A stretch of 64,000 bases of DNA from Steromphala cineraria (taxonomy: Eukaryota; Mollusca; Gastropoda; Trochida; Trochidae). Below the pieces are notes generated by a model. That model was not told the origin of the DNA, searched no databases, and saw only the letters and a list, made by a program, of their open reading frames with translations. Below are positions 32,101 through 46,722 of this stretch, one piece after another. The stretch's first letter is position 1; every line of letters begins with the position of its first letter. A program made the position numbers and the translations under genes. The stretch is from positions 66,348,239 through 66,412,238 of the forward strand of contig OU744723.1 of NCBI GenBank assembly GCA_916613615.1. The letters are read 5' to 3'.

Positions 32101-33254
32101 GGGTCCAAATAACTCTAGAATTTGTTTCGGGCTTGTCACAGATGACTTGAAAAAAGCCTGAATATTTCGGCATGAGTCATATGAGGCTGATACAGCGGCT
32201 TTAGAACTCTAGATCATCTTGCGTCTTACGATCATCTTCCGTGACAGTGTTTTTTTCTGATACCTTTGCAACCCGTATTCATCATTCTTCTTTCGAGACC
32301 CACTGTCTCATTCTCCATTCATCAACTGTGTGGTTACTCAGGACTGGTGACTATATTTAGCTAGTCAATTAGTGTGGATCATTAATTGTATTAATTGTAT
32401 AATTTGAATAATTAAATTGAAGTTGTTAGATACAAGTGTTTATCATTTTTTGCCGGTTTGACTGATAACATTTAACTATTTTAAATTCCTTCGTAACACA
32501 TCTACGAGATTGATGAAAATGCGATGTCATTGTACACATACTACTCCTTTAGGGATATTTCTAAACCTTTAGTGACGTCACGCATACATTGCTATTCAAT
32601 TGAGTTATTTGAAGACAGACAAGTATGCTATTAAAGTCCTATGTATACATTAATTTGCTTGCAAAGAGACAGTAAATGACAGTTATTTAAGTCCTATTCA
32701 ATAATTGTTTGCATAAGGACAGGTACGTGAATGTGTTAAAGGCATATTCATTCGTATTGAAACTTTGTTGTTGAACTGAGTTACATTGCCATTGTACTAC
32801 CGCATATGCGTACATCAAAAACCAAAATGCATACCATGTCGTTGTTAATATAGCAAGATAGTTTTAAAATCCATGATAACAAATTGTCATACGGCTAGAA
32901 GAGCACATATAGTGAAGTCATAAAGCAACATATACTACTTACATGGCGTACTTGACAGTCATTTAGAAGTCGGTAAAGATGTGCATTTACAAAGCACACA
33001 CACCCTTTATTTCAACTCTTATACATGCACTTGTGTGTTTTATATGGGCGACAATTACATTTCAAATCACTGCTTTATTCAGTCGAGGCTAAATATAAAT
33101 AACTGCCCAGGGGGCACGATATCTTAGTGCGCCACCAACGTGATGTGTTACAGTTCAGTAATTCTGTGTGAGGGTGTAAACATAATCGACCTCCCAATAT
33201 GAATGCACCAACTGTTGAATTATATAAAATAAAAATATGTTTTGAACCATTATT
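29158..33254. other. No recognisable feature
   Basis: About 4 kb of AT-rich sequence. Open frames are short, lack coding character and match no family I recognise. Confidence 0.45.
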
Positions 33255-33612
33255 TTAAAGGGACAGTAGCAAATGTTTTGGACATTTTATATCTTCAATC
33301 TTTCACCTATAATTCAACGTTAATGCTAAATGTATTACTTTGATAGTGTCAAAAATCTCATTATGCAAAACAATCACCCATAGTACAAATTTTAATGATT
33401 CACATAAAGTCCATTGGCGGTCATTTTTGTGTGAACACCTTTAATTCATTGTGTGTAAGAAAAAAGAATCGCGTGGTTGAACTTTACATTATATAATTGG
33501 TTTATTACTGCTCCATTTACTATAATTACGTTGTCTTTCAATTGGATGCATTTTTATTCATTTCCCTGACATCACCTAAAATACCCCTTAAAACGTACTA
33601 CTGCCCCTTTAA
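33255..33612 (+). mobile_element. TTAA-flanked MITE, copy 2
   Basis: TTAA AGGGACAGTAGC at the left and actgcccct TTAA at the right. Body blocks tttcacctataattcaacgtt, gtgaacacctttaattcatt and catcacctaaaatacccctt match the other copies. Confidence 0.85.
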
Positions 33613-35411
33613 GACATTTACAAGTATTTATTACCAATGAAATTCAATAGTGTTAGAGATCGCGTGTTTCACTTCCAAGCTGTTTCGTTTCGCTCTAATC
33701 ATTTCAGGACATTGCAATGAACACTTTACATTATATTCATGAATATCAATTACACAAAACGAATGTGTTAGTTTCTACAAAATATACACTCACGTCTAAT
33801 CAATTCATAAAACGTTGACTAAACTGTAGTCATATACAGCACTGTAAATGGGGTCACAGACACCCGGCCCTATCAAAAACTTACAGGAGGATTTACTCCC
33901 TTTCATTGTAGTTCGTCTTGCATGGTTGCTTGAGACAGTCTCTACACCATTTGGAGAAGGATTTGTCACGTGATTAGCCTTCATGTTCTCGTATTGCAAT
34001 GACAGCGGATAGGTCTGTATTAAAAATAAGTTACCAAAATGAATCATCACAATAATGCCCTGAACTAAGCACATGTGCACTATATCGCTGATGGTGATAA
34101 ATTTACATACGTAAGTAAAAGTATATTTAGTATGCGTTCATCATGAGTGTTGCATTTCTACGTAAGCATAGTGTACTAAACGACGTCCCGTTTCATAACA
34201 TTTTCATATAACGAGTTAAGGGGTTGGTTTTTAATGAGCGAAAGCAAATTTAATACCTATTCAATTCACGGGTTTCATAAACATGTTATGAAACAGGACC
34301 GAGTTTAATATTTATTACTTGCTTAATTACATCGTACAAATATAAAGAAATTCGCCAACATGACCACCACGGCCGTCCCTCTGACATTGTAACGTCATAC
34401 TAAACAATGTTGACGTCACGTCATCGGTCACACATTTGTGTAATAAACGTGGTAGATTTATCAAACAGCGATATCTTCGGGAGAGTAATACGAATAGATA
34501 ATAGGTAAATCTTCCTAAATCATGTCGGTGAAAATCTAAATTAAGACAACTTACTAAATTTCAATAATCAATATATATCAACACTGGTTCGGCTTAACGT
34601 CCTAAGTCTAAGGTAAATCAGACATGGCAGAAAGATTTCAAAGGTCATCGGGTTTAAGAAGAGAATCATCCTGTTCGAACATAGCTTTTGAAGAAAACAA
34701 TATCAGGAGTTGCCAAAGTTCTTATGTAATGTTCTCTCGCAAACTGTGTAAAGTCACTATATCTGTACACGACTTACTTGTATTAAGTAAGTGATTAAAC
34801 AGTATTTACTCTTCGAGCGGTGCACATTTGCCTTGGGTTGACCAAAATCTGTTCCCGGGTTTTCTCATAAACAAACCTTCATCGTATAACAGGGTAAAAT
34901 TGTGCAACATAGTAATATCAGTTTCATCATCTAAGAACAAAATATGAAGTAGTATGGATTGATTATATATTCTATTGTTTATTATCATTATTCTTATATT
35001 TTCAAGCTTTTCTGATTTGTTGTTATATGATATCTATTTGGAGAAATTGTTCATGAAATATCATGATATTTCACAAGTTCGTTAATGAACAAGGACAACG
35101 GACATATCTTGTGGATGGACAAGTTTTATTCTGTGATAGCGACGTTTCACCATTGGTACTAATGTCGTTGCCAAGCAAGTTACACTTGTTAAAAAGATAA
35201 AGTAAATATATACATGTTTGGCGATGGGTTGTTATACAATACATAAGCTTGATGTACAATGTTATGATAAGAGAATGAGCAATGTTGATGGATGTACAAA
35301 GAGATAAAATTGATTGGAAGCCAGATAGATAATTTTACAGCGGAAGAGGTTTATTTAATTTAATTTAATCGTAAATTAATTTTTTATCTTTATACAATAG
35401 ATTAGATTGAT
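33613..35411. other. No recognisable feature
   Basis: No gene or clear repeat seen. Several frames of 60-90 residues are unsupported. Confidence 0.4.
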
Positions 35412-36640
35412 ATGGAATGTATGATAAAAGTGTTGATGAAAATAATTTTAAAATTCGGAATTACAAAGTTGAGAATTTACAAAGAAAATGTCATGGTAAG
35501 CCCTTCGGATGAAATATCCTTTACCTCTATTGAGAGAGGGGTTAATCTGATTGATACAGAATACTCAGACAGCAAACCACTTGTCTATGGAGTGCCACAG
35601 GGTTCTGTGCTAGGTCCAATTTTATTCCCTCTCTACATTGGATATTCCGCTCACATCACTGATGATCACGGAATCCCACACCATGGTTATGCAGATGATG
35701 TCCAGCTACTCAAACACTTCTAACCATCACAGCTATCTGTTTCCCTTCAACAAATCACCATCTGTACAAAGGATATAAAAGCATGGACGACTACTCACAT
35801 GCTGAAACTAAACGACAGTAAGACAGAAGCACTGTTCATTGGAACCAAATACCAACTGGAAACAACACAACTCAGACTATCTCAATTGCAGATTCAAACA
35901 ATAAAATTTCTCTGATTCCGTGAAAGACCTAACCGGTCACATCGACTCTAATCTGTCAATGGTAGCCCAAGTGAAACGCCTATGTCAAACTTGCTATCAT
36001 CATCTGAGGTCTATCGGCAACATTAGACCATACCTGTCTGTGAAGGCTACAGAGGCACTGGTAAAAGCACTTGTTACATGAAGAATGGATTATTGCAATT
36101 CTCTTCTGTCTGGCCTCAACACTCAATGTTGTAATAAGCTTCAGAAAATGCAAAATACAGCAGCTCGAGTCATCACAAGATCAAAGAAACGAAATCACAT
36201 TACGCCCATACTCAAACAGCTCCACTGGCTTCCGGTTCGGGCCCGAATTGATTTTAAACTTCTCTGTTTAACATACAAATGCCCCTTCTTATCTATCTGA
36301 CCTTCTCAAGCTCTACACAACAACCCGAGATCTACGATCTGGCAGGCAACAACTACTAGTAGTGCCAAAGTACAGACTTAAGACCTTTGGGTTACGATCT
36401 TTTTCATATACCGCCCCTGTTCTCTGGAACTCTCTGCCGTATGGCATTAGGATTTCAGACAATTCTAACATCTTCAAATCACGTGTCAAAACTCATCTCT
36501 TCACAAAGTATTATTCCTCATAGACCAGTTTGTTTTTATTCACCAGCATCCCCCAGCTGTATTTAACTCTGTAGCGTTCGGAGCATACTTCAATGTGTGG
36601 ATTGAGCGCATTTACAAATATGCACTGTTATTATTATTAT
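35412..36640 (+). pseudogene. 5'-truncated LINE (CR1/L2-type) reverse transcriptase remnant
   Basis: 35412-35723 encodes YGVPQGSVLGPILFPLYI and HHGYADDVQLLKHF, the RT palm motifs including the YADD catalytic box. After stops and frameshifts come LNDSKTEALFIGTKYQLETT and, at 36085-36300, MDYCNSLLSGL, KLQKMQNTAARVITRSKKRN and HITPILKQLHWLPVRARIDF, the thumb/C-terminal part common to CR1-like LINEs. It ends in an ATT-repeat tail (about 36628-36642) as expected of 3' ends in this group. Clade assignment is by motif memory only. Confidence 0.88.
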
Positions 36641-38639
36641 CTTTTTTATGTGTCCAGCTTCGAGAAGTTTGCGGATTTTGTAGTCAGACTGGTTTCTTTC
36701 TATGACGCCAGTTCATGGTGTGGCCGGAGTTGACTTTTGTTTAATCTACAATGGCTGAATTTGAGTCCTTTTTCTTGGCTGAAGCCTGAAGTTCTTTGAT
36801 CCTGAGTGAGTGGTCGTGATGTTTATCTTACATATAGGAAACTTCGCTTACAAAGAATAAATAAGTTGTTCATCCACAAGAATTGTCCATATTGTTCATC
36901 ACACCAACTCATGAAATGCCAATCAAAGAGGTAAGTAGTCCATGTTTGAAATGATAATTATCACGATGAATGAAATCCCTGTGAAGGAGTTGAATCTATA
37001 GATAAAGTTCTTGTGCACTGAAATAAAACGAATAAAAAAGACTGGATACTGAATAGCTAATACTTCTATATGAACAACTGCTCAAAAGAAAGCATGCACT
37101 CTAAATAATTGCTTAACATTCAACAACATATCAATGGGGTGAAAACCATACTATGCAATGTTACCAAAGTAAATACATATCTTTTTTGACAAATGAGGTT
37201 TACTTGCGTGAATGTTTGACATAGTATCCGAAATTCACGTATTTTTATGTAACAAAATATGCACATGCATTTTGACGGTATGGGATTGAAAACGGGGCAT
37301 CAGCAGCAACAACGGGACCAGGACACCTCAGTAACACACAGTGTATGACAACTTACATCCCACTTAGACCTCGTTGTCCATGGCAACCATTCAAAGTGTC
37401 CTGTTCATTATCGATATCAGGAACTCTTAGGCCAAAGAGTCCTGACATCTGATGCAAGGACACTTTTGTATATCTTTCCTCCACAAGGTTTAAAAACAAT
37501 TTATCAACAAGATAGAACTAGAAGTGAACTGCAAGTATCAATAATCAAATAAAACAAGCTGGAAAACAACCATAATACTAACACGTTTTGCTTGAATCAA
37601 AATATAAAAAGCATTCAGTTTGCACTAGAAATAACAAAACTAACTTTTGTTTGTGTTAGGAAAATAAGTATAGAAATATCCACAATAATTCAATAATGAT
37701 TCGTAATTAATTTTGTCCACACATAAGCTATCAAATTTGGGCTAAACTTGTTATCGGAATGATTAAAGTAGTTTTTTATTTGAAATTTACGGGAAACGTT
37801 TCAGAAAGGACTGTCAAAATTCAACTGTCCAATAACGCGTCTTACACTTTCAAAACCAAAAACGAAATGGACATCCTGTGAAACTTTGTCTTGAAGCAGG
37901 TTCATATTCATGGAGTGTACGAAATTTGCAAGCCCAAAACATTTACTTCGTGCCTTGGGCTTTTACACAGTGAAGGGGCCCTTGAAAGGTTGTTGAAAGT
38001 TTTATTTTATTTAAAATTAATAATTTTGTGGTTGACTGTACTTGGATCAAGTGAAAAGTAAGACACTTTGTACTTGCGCCTCGTACAGGCCTCTTGGACA
38101 AAGTGTTCCTGCCATTATCCGATGCATGCCATTAACTATGCTTGTAACTATTACAAGGGGGACTTAAATATTTTTCTCGTATTGAAAAAGTGCAAACTTT
38201 ATACTTAAATGTTTTCTAGGTGTAGGTAAATGTGCCTCAAACATAACTATTTTTGGCGAAACTGGACGCCACTGTATATTTGTACAGAGCCAAATGAGAG
38301 CTAGAAAGTATTGGTCTAAATCATTAGATATGGAAGACTACAGATATATCAAACAATATTATTATTTCCTGAAAAGACTAGATGAGCAAGGTAGTCAAAG
38401 TTGGGTGTCTTGTGTAAGAATTTTTTTGTGCTATGTTGGTGATGTAAATATAATCTATGTATCATTTACAGGAAAGACCAATATAAGTTATTTGCTTCTC
38501 ACAAGGGTAATACGGTCTGATGTACCATCTTTGTAGAAATTTTGCCCGAGCTGCCTGATTTTTACGAGCGCATCATGTGAAACAAATACAAGATTTATGT
38601 GCAGGTGGTCTGTCTCTAAGAAGTATTTTAAATTTAATT
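36641..38639. other. No recognisable feature
   Basis: No gene seen. The frame 38294-38536 (80 residues) has no recognised motif. Confidence 0.4.
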
Positions 38640-38684
38640 AATATCAACTTATATTCCCCCTAAAACGTGCTACTGCCCCTTTAA
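38640..38684. mobile_element. TTAA MITE, right-end fragment
   Basis: tatattccccctaaaacgtg ctactgcccct TTAA matches the right ends of the three fuller copies; the rest is missing. Confidence 0.75.
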
Positions 38685-39909
38685 ACCTGAAAAGTGTCTC
38701 TCTTTTGAAATCCAAATTGATTCTGAAATCTAAACAGTTGACGTCAGAGTCATTGACGTGTATAATGCGGTTTACAAGCACTTAAAGTAATTTTACATTT
38801 GAAAACATTTAAAAGTTTTAATAATATTGTGCATTAAAGCAACATAATGGCTTGTTTACTAAAGCTTTAAGATACAGCAGCAGGATTAAAAAACTATTTC
38901 AACAATTCAATTCCTGCTGATAAGACGAAGTTAACAGTGCACAGTAGCCAATTAGAAGCAAATATTTTGCACATTCTTGGTAGAATCGGTTCTAACATTT
39001 GGTCTCTGTGATAACTTAGTGTTTGTTTGCTACCATTCACCATTCAACTTTCAATTTTTATGTAATTTTGGCACTATTTCAATCAATTATGCTTAAACGA
39101 TTCAAATACAAGATTTCTCAATTACAGCAAAATGGATTATTTGAATTGAGACTTGTGGAAAATGATTCAGACTATATCAAAACTAAAAATTGAAGTCATG
39201 GGTTTATTTAAAACGGTATACACTGTACTGATAAGGAAAATAAATCAACTTAACAGAGTTAAATCACTCGAAGGTAAATAATTGCCTACCTTCTTCTTGC
39301 GTGTTAAAATGCATGTCATGCTAATACGTTTTTCTTTTTTCGCTTTTTCACCATTCTCTATCATAATTTGAGATGGACATCCATGGATAGGTTGATTGTT
39401 TAGCAACTCGTGTTGTCCCTGGAGCCTGGGGTAGATATTGCAAAATATGCTCGGCATTGCCTTTCATCTTACCCCTTATTGTCCCTTTGTAATCTTCTCC
39501 TCGCTGAAACGGTTACTAATAATAGACAGACAGATATAATTTTATTAACGTATCACCTGTATGTACAGACATGAAAACATTGGTATATTGGTAAAATTAT
39601 ACATACATCTAGCCTAAAAAGGCTTATGAGACATAGCAATTAGGGTGAATAAAAGGAACAAAATGATAAAGTAAATGTATAATCCACATCTTGTGCAGTT
39701 AACCGACTGTCTGTAAGATAAAACATCAAATGTACCATTTAGAAATAGAATAATTTCCCCCATAATTTTAGTAATATTGCATATGGTGGATCTCTATTTC
39801 AATAAATAAATAAAAAGATAAATATTCTTACATCTGAAATCGGTAATTGAATTCATTTATCATCCTGAAAGATCCGAAATTCTATCACAATATGCGAGAT
39901 GTAATGAAG
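38685..39909. other. No recognisable feature
   Basis: AT-rich DNA; nothing supported. Confidence 0.4.
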
Positions 39910-40190
39910 TTTTAGCTCATCTGGCCTGTAAGCCCGAAGGGCTTATGGCACGGCATGCTGTCGCGCGTCTGTCCGTTTTGCATTTTCATCTTCTTCTCCA
40001 GAAGCATAAGGCCTAGAAAGCTGCAACTTTGTGTACAGAGTCTTTGACTACTACTGAGAATTTCAATTTATAGTTTTGGTGGCTCTTTTGAATAAGGGCG
40101 TACCTGGGGGCACATTGACCTCAACCTAGAGCAAATGTAGTAAAGAGTATGGATCCTGATGAGCTAAAGAGCCAATGGCCCTATTTTTGT
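39910..40190. repeat. Molluscan-type AGCTCATCTGGCC repeat
   Basis: Begins tttagctcatctggcctg with a short gcccgaagggc palindrome and cgcgcgtctgtccgttttgc, and ends gatgagctaaagagccaatg. The ends are inverted relative to each other and recur (attggctctgtagctcatca) at 47068 and about 2710. Abundant in bivalve genomes as far as I recall. Confidence 0.65.
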
Positions 40191-40779
40191 ATGTCGAATT
40201 TCCATGGGAAGTGTAATGAAAAGTTAATCTATTTTATGTAAATTGATAATTAGATAAAATAAATTAAAGAAATTATTGTATGAATGTTTGATAAAGGTTC
40301 AAGAATGTCACTAAGCATAATATAACGAAGGTCCAAGAGCGTGAACAAGTAACTGGGAACAATTTTAAACATGCATATCAGGAAATTGAATATTTCATGA
40401 AAAGTAGATAATAGGTAGAGGGTTTCTTGATCTATGATCAGGTTAAAACTCGAAAGCGAGGTTATGCTTTTTGATTTCCAAACTTGATGTAAAAAAGCTA
40501 AGCGGAATGTAAAACCGACAGCGGAGCTCTGGGAAACTTTCTTTCCTCAGGTTTTGAAATCCCAAGCATACCTGAGGTTAAACTATGTTAGATAACGAAA
40601 CAATAGATAAGTAAAAACGACCGCAACCCTTTGTTCATTCTGTATAATGGCGATTGCACTGTCCGCTCAGCTTTCGTTTCACAGGTTTGAAAAATGAAAA
40701 ACTGAACATAACAACCTTGACCTCTTCTATACCCGAGTAAACTCTCGCTAAACGCTCGATAGGAAGGAGAGGTATCCAC

Positions 40780-40985
40780 CCTGTCTGGGTCATTATTTTG
40801 ACCCTGTCTGGGTCATTATTTCAACCATTCACAGAGCAGTAGGGATAGGTAGGGGGATCCCCGTGGTTGCGCCTGAACAGGTTCTCGGAATGGCGGCCAT
40901 TACTTCGTCGTAGCATTAGACACTTTCAAACTTTGTGATCAGACTTGATGTAAGTATACTTTGTAATTTACCTAAAGCAAGTATA
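40780..40985 (+). repeat. Dispersed ~200-bp repeat, copy 1, with a good splice-donor motif
   Basis: Shares atttcaaccattcac, gcgcctgaacagg, ctcggaatggcggccattac and tttgtgatcagact with 52785-52985. In this copy gacttgat is followed by gtaagt (donor consensus). It also has two tandem ccctgtctgggtcattatt units. May be a non-coding first exon or a transposon piece. Confidence 0.65.
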
Positions 40986-42582
40986 TTAGGTTTGATAAAA
41001 CTTGTGAATACAACATGTATATCTGCTGCTGTGTCAGGGTCACAGTAAGTGTAAAAGTTGTTATTTATGTGTTTTTGATTGTCATACCTGACAATGACGC
41101 TATGTTACTAAGTCATATATGCATTTTCTATGAACATGTTTATCATCTACCCTCATTTATTGCCCCGATTAATAATATTGACATTTTAAGAACAATAAGA
41201 ACGTCATTGTAACATTTTTGTTTCATCGTGTCAATACATATATTTTGTATGTCAATTTTGTTATGCCCAATAAATAGGCCATCGGGATTGGCAATGTCTT
41301 TTAATTGTTGCTTAAAGTTGACTTACAACATTTTAAAGCAACGTGCAACACATGTACCTAGATTTGATTATAGTACTGACATTGGGATTAGAAACGTCAG
41401 AAATAAAACTTACCTAATTTGAAGTTTAATTTTGTAAAAGCATACACGAAGATCAATCATTCAGAGAATGAATAAGTATCTACATGTATAATCTGATGAT
41501 ATTTTTAAAATATTCAATAATAATAGAAAATATTTCGAAATAAAGAAATATCATACTCTACACAGAAAAATCCCCCTTTTGCCTAGAAAAAAAGTAATTT
41601 GTTTAAATTTATTGTTTTCCCCCGCCTCAGTTCCAAACCCCCGCATCAAACTTTTTTTTTAGATGTTAACAAGGAAAATTTGGAAATGTAGTTTCATGGC
41701 CTAGAAAAAAACCATCAAAACTTGAACTTTTAAACATTAACTCGTTTCTATTCATGTAGGCCCTCAAAGATACAGTGATAAAGTGATCAAAAGTTTATAT
41801 TTATCTATTTTTAAAATTCTAAACAACCTTGTCTGTATGCAAAAACCAGAAACATTATATTATTATTTTAAGGCCTTAGATGTACCAATGATTGTTATCC
41901 TTATCCGTTTTTTCTAGCTGTGAGAACCTAACAAATCATAAATTTGAAAATTATCAACATATTGCCATATGTAAGGAAACACGCTCTCCCCGATTTTTAA
42001 TACATTGCATAACAGAAATGAGCACCGATATCCATCATTGTCAGTAACCACAATAATTCGTCATCTTTCGGCGATAACTCAGCAAGTAAAATACACACTT
42101 TTAATGAATGATTTTCTTCTGATGAGACCCTTTTTGTACACTATACGTTGGTCCCAACTCAGATTACACATGCAATATATGATTTCAACATCCTGTCCTT
42201 AGCAATGACAAGGTATATCACCCGGGAGTATATCACTGACTCGATTTACAAGGGGAACAACCAACACTAAATGGCATTGAAATCAATACAGCGAGCTTTT
42301 GTGCAATGCCTACGTAGCTGACTGGCTAAGAACAATGCATTTTCTTCTGGCGTGATAGCCACTTGCATAGAATCATGTATCTTGTAGTCTAGTTCTCTCT
42401 TCATAAGGTTTTTATCTTGAAGAAAAATATACAACTCGTAAATAATTTCGAAATTTTTGACTTCCTTATTGGTTTTTGAGTTGGAATTTGACACCAAAAC
42501 ATGAATGAATGAATTGCCTTATGATTCAGAAAGAAATTAAAGAGACACAGAGTATGTTGATGTATGTTTGATCACATATGTC
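40986..42582. other. No recognisable feature
   Basis: No gene seen in this AT-rich stretch. Confidence 0.4.
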
Positions 42583-44652
42583 AAATTTTGAAATCGATGT
42601 ATTTACATCGGGAACCACTAACTGTTACTGAAAATAACAAGTTAAAGGTCAATCAGTGCATTACAGCGAAAATACGGCCATTCAAAGTCAGGATTTTGAT
42701 CGAAAACCGGACAATGTGGCTCGAGTGGCCACGCAAATTCGCAAAACGTAATTTTGTAACCTTGTCATAAGCTGACAGGAAGATATATTCGATTCGATAG
42801 TGTTTATTAGGGATTGTTACTAGTAGGTAGATTAATTGGATGCATAATTTCGAATATCAAACGTATTTGAGATGTTTGCTTGATTTTTCCATAAAATCAA
42901 GCATTTTAGAGATAATATTCATAAATGGAAAGTCCAGTGATGAGATATGAACTTCCATCAGTATATCAGATATTTTGTAGCTATCAAAACCAAATAAGAT
43001 TTTAAGAAAGATACTCTGTGTCTCTTTAAGATATATAAAGACCTAACGACACTTAATGGTTATATTTAGAGAGATTTAATGAACCAGATATCTCGAAAGA
43101 AGACATTTTTAGGGATACATCAGGTTGGGAGGTAGGAGAGAATTTTTTCCAATAAAACTTCCCTTCTTTTTTGTCCCAATGATGTCAATATATAACAATT
43201 GTTTTTTCTAAAAAGTAATGATGTACATTTCAACATGTATTAACGTGGTGGCACGTGGTCCTGTGCAATGCTCAGTCGACTGCTATCAGTATAGTTCAGC
43301 AGCAACGGGCGGGGCTCGCTGAATGAGTGGGTTGTCTTGCCCGCTCATTGCTGAATAAACTGAGAGTTTGAAGGGTTGATTCCCTGCCCCTCGCTGAGAC
43401 ACAAGTCGAGAGACATGTGGTGTCACCTTGGGCAAGAGACTTAGTTCAAAATTTGCCTTTGTGCACCCAGCAGGAAATGGGTACATGGAAAGAGTTGTGT
43501 TGGTGGTGACCTTCTAGCGACAAATATGTCAGCTTGGGTTAGACCAGGGTAATAATGTTGGTTTGCGCCTTTAGCATGCACTAGTGGATGGAAATGTGCG
43601 CCCCTATAGATACCCATTATTATTATGTATTATTACATCGGAACCTGACAGGAGATGTGCATGTAATATACTGCTTCAGTACAGATCTCAACATCAACAT
43701 AATAGATATAAATTGGGTTTTGAAGGTTGTTGTGCCCTGAATAGTAATAAAACTCGCAAATTGTAATACCTGCCGTGAATTGTAATACAATTTGCCTCAA
43801 ATTGTAATAACTCGGGTTTATTACAATTTGAGTCAAGTGTTTCAAAAATGCTAACTTGCCCTGAATTGTAATAAAATTTTCAATTTTTTTTCTTTTCAGA
43901 AATATGACTGAAGCTGTTTTTATAGCCTAAATACATAAACAATATTTCTAAAGCAATAAAAAAAGTGCAATTCCATACAGTTTGATTGACATAAGTCGGG
44001 TTTATTACAATTTGAGTCAGGTGTTTCAAAAATGCTAACTTGCCCTGAATTGTAAAAAAATTATAAAAATTTATTTTCTTTTCAGAAATATAACTGAAAC
44101 TGTTATATAGCCTTAATACATTAAAAACATTTCTAAAACAATGACAAACGTTCGATTCCATACAGTTTAATTGACATAAGTCGGGTTTATTACAATTTGA
44201 GTCAGGTGTTTCAAAAATGCTAACTTGCCTTGAATTGTAATAACATTTTCAATTTTTTTTCTTTTTAGAAATATGACTGAAGCTGTTTTTATAGCCTAAA
44301 TACATAAACAATATTTCTAAAACAATAAAAAAAAAGTTCGATTCCATACAGTGTAATTGACATCATAAGTCGGGTTTATTACAATTTGAGTCAGGTGTTT
44401 CAAAAATGCTAACTTGCCTTGAATTGTAATAACATTTTCAATTTTTTTTTCTTTTTAGAAATATGACTGAAACTGTTTTTGTAGTCTTAAAACATTAAAA
44501 ACATTTCTAAAACAATGAAAAAGTTCGATTCCATACAGTTTGATTGACATTAGTCTTGTTTATTACAATTTGAGTCAGGTGTTTCAAAAAAGCTAACTTG
44601 CCCTGAATTATAATAAAATCTTCAAAATTTATTTTCTTTTCAGAAATATGTC
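42583..44652. repeat. 2,070-bp segmental duplication, copy 1
   Basis: Almost identical to 44653-46722 for the first ~1.35 kb (only a handful of substitutions, e.g. near 43099, 43344 and 43503), offset exactly 2,070. It consists of about 1.2 kb of unique sequence including a SINE, followed by about five ~183-bp satellite units. Breakpoint microhomology atatgtcaaattttg is seen at both starts (42577 and 44647). Confidence 0.92.
43285..43640 (+). mobile_element. tRNA-derived SINE (second family), copy 1
   Basis: Degenerate box B gaagggttgattccctgcc, then the body cttgggcaagagacttagtt, tgcacccagcaggaaatggg, and a TTATTATTATTA-like tail at about 43617. Duplicated at 45355-45710 as part of the 2,070-bp duplication. 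Confidence 0.65.
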
Positions 44653-46722
44653 AAATTTTGAAATCGATGTATTTACATCGGGAACCACTAACTGTTACTG
44701 AAAATAACAAGTTAAAGGTCAATCAGTGCATTACAGCGAAAATACGGCCATTCAAAGTCAGGATTTTGATCGAAAACCGGACAATGTGGCTCGAGTGGCC
44801 ACGCAAATTCGCAAAACGTAATTTTGTAACCTTGTCATAAGCTGACAGGAAGATATATTCGATTCGATAGTGTTTATTAGGGATTGTTACTAGTAGGTAG
44901 ATTAATTGGATGCATAATTTCGAATATCAAACGTATTTGAGATGTTTGCTTGATTTTTCCATAAAATCAAGCATTTTAGAGATAATATTCATAAATGGAA
45001 AGTCCAGTGATGAGATATGAACTTCCATCAGTATATCAGATATTTTGTAGCTATCAAAACCAAATAAGATTTTAAGAAAGATACTCTGTGTCTCTTTAAG
45101 ATATATAAAGACCTAACGACACTTAATGGTTATATTTAGAGAGATTTAATGAACCAGATATCTCTAAAGAAGACATTTTTAGGGATACATCAGGTTGGGA
45201 GGTAGGAGAGAATTTTTTCCAATAAAACTTCCCTTCTTTTTTGTCCCAATGATGTCAATATATAACAATTGTTTTTTCTAAAAAGTAATGATGTACATTT
45301 CAACATGTATTAACGTGGTGGCACGTGGTCCTGTGCAATGCTCAGTCGACTGCTATCAGTATAGTTCAGCAGCAACGGGCGGGGCTCGCTGAATGAGTGG
45401 GTTGCCTTGCCCGCTCATTGCTGAATAAACTGAGAGTTTGAAGGGTTGATTCCCTGCCCCTCGCTGAGACACAAGTCGAGAGACATGTGGTGTCACCTTG
45501 GGCAAGAGACTTAGTTCAAAATTTGCCTTTGTGCACCCAGCAGGAAATGGGTACATGGAAAGAGTTGTGTTTGGGGTGACCTTCTAGCGACAAATATGTC
45601 AGCTTGGGTTAGACCAGGGTAATAATGTTGGTTTGCGCCTTTAGCATGCACTAGTGGATGGAAATGTGCGCCCCTATAGATACCCATTATTATTATGTAT
45701 TATTACATCGGAACCTGACAGGAGATGTGCATGTAATATACTGCTTCAGTACAGATCTCAACATCAACATAATAGATATAAATTGGGTTTTGAAGGTTGT
45801 TGTGCCCTGAATAGTAATAAAACTCGCAAATTGTAATACCTGCCGTGAATTGTAATACAATTTGCCTCAAATTGTAATAACTCGGGTTTATTACAATTTG
45901 AGTCAAGTGTTTCAAAAATGCTAACTTGCCCTGAATTGTAATAAAATTTTCAATTTTTTTTCTTTTCAGAAACATGACTGAAACTGATTTTATAGCCTTA
46001 ATACATTAAAAATATTTCTTAAACAATAATAAAAGTTCGATTCCATACAGTTTGATTGACATAAGTCGGGTTTATTACAATTTGAGTCAGGTGTTTCAAA
46101 AATGCTAACTAGCCCTGAATTGTAATAAAATTTAAAAAATTTTTTTTTCAGAAATATAACTGAAAATGTTTTATAGCCTTAATACATTAAAAACATTTCT
46201 AAAACAATGACAAAAGTTCGATTCCATACAGTTTAATTGACATCATAAGTCGGGTTTATTACAATAATTGAGTCAGGTGTTTAAAAATGCTAACTTGCCC
46301 TGAATTGAAATAACATTTTCAAAATTTATTTTGTTTTCAAAAATAAAACTGAAACTGTTTTTATAGCCTTAATACATTAAAAACATTTCTAAAATAATAA
46401 TAAAAGTTCGATTCCATACAGTTTGATCGACATAAGTTGGGTTCATTACAATTTGAGTCAAGAGTTTTAAAAAATGCTAACTAGCCCTGAATTGTAATAA
46501 AAAAAAATTCAAATTCATTTTCTTTTCAGAAATATGATGGAAACTGTTTTATAGCCTTAATACATTAAAAACATTTCTAAAACAATAAAAAAAGTTCGAT
46601 TCCATACAGTTTAATTGACATCATAAGTCGGGTTTATTACAATTTGAGTCAAGTGTTTTAAAAAATGCTAACTTGCCTCGAATTGTAATAAAATTTAAAA
46701 AATCTATTTTCTTTTCAGAAAC
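44653..46722. repeat. 2,070-bp segmental duplication, copy 2
   Basis: Partner of 42583-44652. The unique part matches nearly base for base; the satellite part has the same monomer but the individual monomers differ more. Confidence 0.9.
45355..45710 (+). mobile_element. tRNA-derived SINE (second family), copy 2
   Basis: Same sequence as 43285-43640 through segmental duplication, with minor substitutions (e.g. gttgcc for gttgtc). Confidence 0.65.
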
